Under the pieces are notes generated by a model. The model did not search any database. It was not told the DNA's origin and saw only the letters and a list, made by a program, of their open reading frames with translations. From Gallionellales bacterium RIFCSPLOWO2_02_FULL_59_110 (GTDB lineage Bacteria > Pseudomonadota > Gammaproteobacteria > Burkholderiales > Gallionellaceae), in NCBI GenBank assembly GCA_001801215.1, contig MGXA01000014.1:1-32343 (forward strand): 32,343 nucleotides of DNA, in the 5' to 3' direction. Each line of letters opens with the position of its first letter. Positions within the stretch are counted from its first letter, which is position 1. Positions 29,606-32,343 of this stretch are shown piece after piece. Made by a program: the position numbers and the translations under genes.

Positions 29606-29622
29606 GGCGGGCATAGCCCGCC
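29606..29622. repeat. Short palindromic repeat, type 1
   Basis: GGCGGGC and GCCCGCC form a 7-bp perfect stem around a 3-base loop, followed by CTACAAAAA. This 'ggcgggc...gcccgccctaca' unit is a common dispersed intergenic repeat in proteobacteria. It may also terminate the helicase transcript. Confidence 0.7.
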
Positions 29623-29644
29623 CTACAAAAATTTCAAGTTGCAT

Positions 29645-29669
29645 CGTTCCCAAGCTCCGCGTGGGAACG
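29645..29669. repeat. Short palindromic repeat, type 2
   Basis: CGTTCCCA (29645-29652) pairs perfectly with TGGGAACG (29662-29669) around AGCTCCGCG. This 'cgttcccacgctccgcgtgggaacg' unit is a frequent dispersed repeat in many proteobacterial genomes. Confidence 0.7.
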
Positions 29670-29675
29670 AGAAGA

Positions 29676-29697
29676 AGGGGCTGAAGCCGCTCCCACA
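29676..29697 (-). repeat. Short palindromic repeat, type 3 (REP-like)
   Basis: Read leftward, GTGGGAGCGGCTTCAGCCCCTT has an AGCGGCTTCAGCCCCT hairpin with GGGAGCGGCTTCAGCC as the core known from REP-like repeats of Pseudomonas and relatives. It is the third distinct palindrome in about 95 bases. Confidence 0.6.
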
Positions 29698-29729
29698 AAA
29701 ACCAATCTTCTCAAACGCGCCCTAGATAA

Positions 29730-31106
29730 TCAGCGCCCCGACATCACGCAGCGGTTGCGCCCGGCATCCTTCGCCTCGTAGAGCGCGGCGTCGGCGTCTT
29801 TCAGCATCGTTTCATAATCGGGATGCCCGTTGTAAGTGGCGATGCCGATGCTGACGGTAACGCCGGCCGTTTGTCTGTCGCCGACGCGAAACGCATCGGC
29901 AGCGAATTTTTCGCGTATGGTTTCCGCCACACGCAGCGCCTGATCGCTGCCGACCTCGACCAGCACCACCAGCATTTCCTCGCCGCCGTAGCGGAACACA
30001 AAATCTCCGGCGCGCACACTGCTGGTGACCAGGTCTGCTGCTTGCTGCAACACCATATCTCCGCCGCCATGCCCGTAGGTGTCGTTGATTAGCTTGAAAC
30101 GGTCCAGGTCGAGCAACAGCAGCGAAAACGGTACGGCGCTGCGCCGCGCCAGGGCCATTTCCCTTATCAGCACGGCGGGCAGGAAGCGGCGGTTCAATAA
30201 GCGCGTCAACGCATCGCGCCCGCTCTCCACCTCGATGAACCGGTCGAACAACCCCCCCAGCAAAAACTTGATTTCGGCAATTCCCGTCTCTACTTCCTTC
30301 ATCAGTGCGCCTGCTCCGCCGGGATTGCGGCGCGACTCGATCAGCTTGGGGAACAGCGATCTTTCGACCTCATCGATGCGCTGGCGTATCTGCTCCAGCT
30401 CCGGCGCAGACTCGAAAATGATCGCGGCCTTGTGCTGCAACCACATGCCGAATTCGGAATGCTTGATATCCGGCAGCTGCGCCGCGCTACCGTCGGCAAG
30501 CAGCTTGAGCAGGATCTGCTGCGCCCATTCCAGGATTGCCGCACGCTGCCGCTCGCGCTCCGCCAGCATATTCTGTCCCAGCGCGAACATGCGGTAAGCC
30601 TCATCCGCGCGCGCATGTTTTTCCATGTCGATGACAAAATAATCCGTCATCGCATCCAGCGCCAGATCGATCGTTTCCGCGACAAAATTCGCCGCTTTCA
30701 CCAGATCGCCGCGCTCCAGGGAAGATTCCACCAGATAGCTGTGGATCGCATGTTTCAACAAGCGCCCGCCGCGCATCACCAGCCCGATAGGCAGCTGGAT
30801 GCGCGCATGCACTTCGCCGATATGGCACTGCTGTTCATAAATCGTTTGCGGGTCATGCTGCTCGCCGGAAAACAGCTCTTGCAGCCAGCGTTGCAACGAG
30901 ACATGCAGGCGCTGATTGACGAGTTCGTGATCCAGAAACGACTTCGCCTGCTCGTCGGACAGCATGTTTTGATAGAAAATATCGGCCAGCGCGACAGTAT
31001 GCTGCCGGACAATTTCACCGGCCAGCCGCCGCACTGGTTCAGGGGTCTCTGCTGAAAGCCTGTGCCAATCCGCGATAAAGTCGATGCTTTGCTTGAGTTG
31101 GATCAT
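29730..31106 (-). CDS. Globin-coupled diguanylate cyclase (DosC/DgcO-like oxygen sensor)
   Basis: A 458-residue cytoplasmic protein that should make cyclic di-GMP under control of haem-bound O2. The N-terminal sensor globin (about residues 5-160) has the proximal histidine His100 in GEVHARI and a distal tyrosine Tyr45 in IFYQNML, close to E. coli DosC His98 and Tyr43. A middle helical linker (about 165-285) follows. The GGDEF domain (about 290-458) has DALTRLLNRR, LDLDRFKLINDTYGH and the active-site loop RYGGEEM (GGEEM at 374-378), where Met replaces the usual Phe. An RxxD inhibitory site (365-368) is present. The ATG at 31106 was preferred over a TTG four codons earlier; neither has a good ribosome site. 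It stands alone, convergent with the helicase. Confidence 0.92.
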   Translation of the reverse strand: MIQLKQSIDFIADWHRLSAETPEPVRRLAGEIVRQHTVALADIFYQNMLSDEQAKSFLDHELVNQRLHVSLQRWLQELFSGEQHDPQTIYEQQCHIGEVHARIQLPIGLVMRGGRLLKHAIHSYLVESSLERGDLVKAANFVAETIDLALDAMTDYFVIDMEKHARADEAYRMFALGQNMLAERERQRAAILEWAQQILLKLLADGSAAQLPDIKHSEFGMWLQHKAAIIFESAPELEQIRQRIDEVERSLFPKLIESRRNPGGAGALMKEVETGIAEIKFLLGGLFDRFIEVESGRDALTRLLNRRFLPAVLIREMALARRSAVPFSLLLLDLDRFKLINDTYGHGGGDMVLQQAADLVTSSVRAGDFVFRYGGEEMLVVLVEVGSDQALRVAETIREKFAADAFRVGDRQTAGVTVSIGIATYNGHPDYETMLKDADAALYEAKDAGRNRCVMSGR

Positions 31107-31309
31107 GATTGCTTGCAAAAATAATGCGGATCATTGTAGCAGCAAATTTTGCCGGATATCTTGCCGCTTTCAGCGGATCGGATGAATGTCAAGAACCATG
31201 ATCCATGCACCCAGGCGGAACATGCCAAAGCTTGCCCCGGATAGCCGCGCATCCGCCGGGAATTTATCCGGCAAACTGGTAAAATGAATATTTTATCCGC
31301 GAGAAATCA

Positions 31310-32343
31310 ATGAGCCTGATCCGCCCTTTTACCGGGCTGCGCCCCGCACCTTCCCGCGCCGCCGATATTGCCGCCCCGCCCTACGATGTGCTTTCTTCCG
31401 CCGAAGCTCGGATGCGTGCAACAGGCAAGCCGTGGAGCTTCCTGCATATTTCCAAGCCGGAGATCGACCTGCCCGAGGGCATCGACCCCTACGCGCCGGA
31501 GGTCTATGCCAAGGCGGCGGAAAACCTCGATAAAATGCTGGCAGCGGGCGTGCTGGTGCGCGATGCTGAACCCTGCTATTACGTCTACCGCCTGGTCATG
31601 GGCGGCCACAGCCAGACCGGGCTGGTGGCGGCAGCCTCGGTGGCGGACTACGACAGCAACCGCATCCGCAAGCACGAGTTCACCCGCCCCGACAAGGAAG
31701 ACGACCGGGTGCGCCAGATCGACGCGCTCAACGCGCAGACCGGCCCGGTGCTGCTCGCCTACCCCGCCGCGCCGCAGGTGGACAAATTGCTGGAGCGTGC
31801 GGCACAAGGGATTCCCGATGCCGACGTGACGGCTGACGACGGCATCCGCCATACCATTTGGGTGATCCGCGATGCGGCAACACTCGGTCAATTGACCGCC
31901 GCCTTCGACGCCATGCACGCCCTGTACATCGCCGACGGCCACCACCGCTCGGCGGCCGCCTCGCGCATTGCCGCCGCGCGCCGCGCCGCCAACCCGCAGC
32001 ACAGCGTCGCGGAGAGCTACAACTATTTCCTGTCGGTGATCTTTCCGCACCACCAGATGAAGATCATGGATTACAACCGTTTGATGGCCGACCTGAACGG
32101 CATGGACGCGACGCAATTCCTGCAACGCATCGGCGAGGATTTTTCGGTGCAGGCCAGCAGCGTGCCGGTCAAACCCGCCAGGCCCGGCGAGTTCGGCCTG
32201 TACCTGCCGGGCCAGTGGCACCGCCTGAATATCCGCGCCGATCTGATCCCGGCAAACGACCCGGTGGCGCGCCTCGACGTGAGCCTGTTGCAGAACCACC
32301 TGATCGCGCCGGTGCTCGGCATCGCCGACCCGCGCCGCGACAA
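31310..32343 (+). CDS. DUF1015 family protein, partial (C-terminus beyond the right edge)
   Basis: The open frame gives 344 residues before the window ends; complete members are about 400-450 residues. The start MSLIRPFTGLRP, the AAPPYDVLS block (residues 21-29), HEFTRPDKEDDR and the hallmark ADGHHR motif (about 208-213) identify the DUF1015 family. Its biochemical function is not established; in many bacteria it is found near serine or other amino-acid biosynthesis genes, and the neighbour here is out of view. Composition and length of the visible part look normal. A TAAAAT at 31280-31285 may be the -10 of its promoter; the ribosome site (GAGAAATCA) is weak. The 190 bases upstream contain no gene. 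Confidence 0.93.
   Translation, partial: MSLIRPFTGLRPAPSRAADIAAPPYDVLSSAEARMRATGKPWSFLHISKPEIDLPEGIDPYAPEVYAKAAENLDKMLAAGVLVRDAEPCYYVYRLVMGGHSQTGLVAAASVADYDSNRIRKHEFTRPDKEDDRVRQIDALNAQTGPVLLAYPAAPQVDKLLERAAQGIPDADVTADDGIRHTIWVIRDAATLGQLTAAFDAMHALYIADGHHRSAAASRIAAARRAANPQHSVAESYNYFLSVIFPHHQMKIMDYNRLMADLNGMDATQFLQRIGEDFSVQASSVPVKPARPGEFGLYLPGQWHRLNIRADLIPANDPVARLDVSLLQNHLIAPVLGIADPRRD

Overview
The window reads as chromosomal DNA of a GC-rich Gram-negative bacterium, most likely a betaproteobacterium. A Nitrosomonadales/Gallionellaceae-type organism is a tentative guess from the flavour of the proteins, not from any marker gene. No rRNA, tRNA, CRISPR array or intact insertion sequence was found. 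Most of it is housekeeping DNA, interrupted by patches of accessory and decaying DNA.

Region by region. 1-1480 is accessory and AT-richer: a leftward AAA-type ATPase cut by the window edge, an array of three 16-bp direct repeats over its likely promoter, and a rightward CopG-type antitoxin with no visible toxin. 1500-3414 holds a short remnant of a CheR-PAS protein followed by an intact hybrid histidine kinase. 3428-4290 is a decay zone: a broken YgjP-like zinc protease, the tail of what looks like an IS110-type transposase, and a C/G-rich inverted repeat. 4331-9818 is ordinary: alpha/beta hydrolase, YdcF/ElyC-like membrane protein, OsmC-like protein, prolyl-tRNA synthetase overlapping a lytic transglycosylase, and a convergent TlpA-like thioredoxin. 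9895-11099 is a type II cytosine-5 methyltransferase followed by only the N-terminal part of an HNH endonuclease, so probably a restriction-modification system that has lost its nuclease.

11284-27066 is read leftward throughout. In transcription order it holds aconitase (acnA), a patatin-like lipase, a decayed 5' fragment of a class II fumarase gene, a very large cyclic beta-1,2-glucan synthase (NdvB/ChvB type, about 2900 aa), an intact fumC, and two small unknown genes joined by a 4-base overlap. The order 'truncated fumC - glucan synthase - complete fumC' in direct orientation is what a homologous integration or tandem duplication at fumC would leave, and is the most informative structure here. 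27493-29574 is a DinG/YoaA iron-sulfur helicase carrying an in-frame, repeat-like insert of roughly 38 codons. After a cluster of three different palindromic repeats comes a globin-coupled diguanylate cyclase (DosC type), then a DUF1015 protein cut by the right edge.

How the genes fit together. Aconitase and fumarase serve the TCA cycle and may once have been one transcript (acnA, lipase, fumC). The glucan synthase, lytic transglycosylase, YdcF-like protein and TlpA-like protein act in or on the cell envelope. The globin-GGDEF protein and the hybrid kinase are signal-transduction proteins. No complete, clearly undescribed multi-gene system is evident. The leads are the fumC/ndvB rearrangement, the repeat-controlled ATPase, the LacI-like double palindrome and odd start of ndvB, and the two-gene cassette downstream of fumC.
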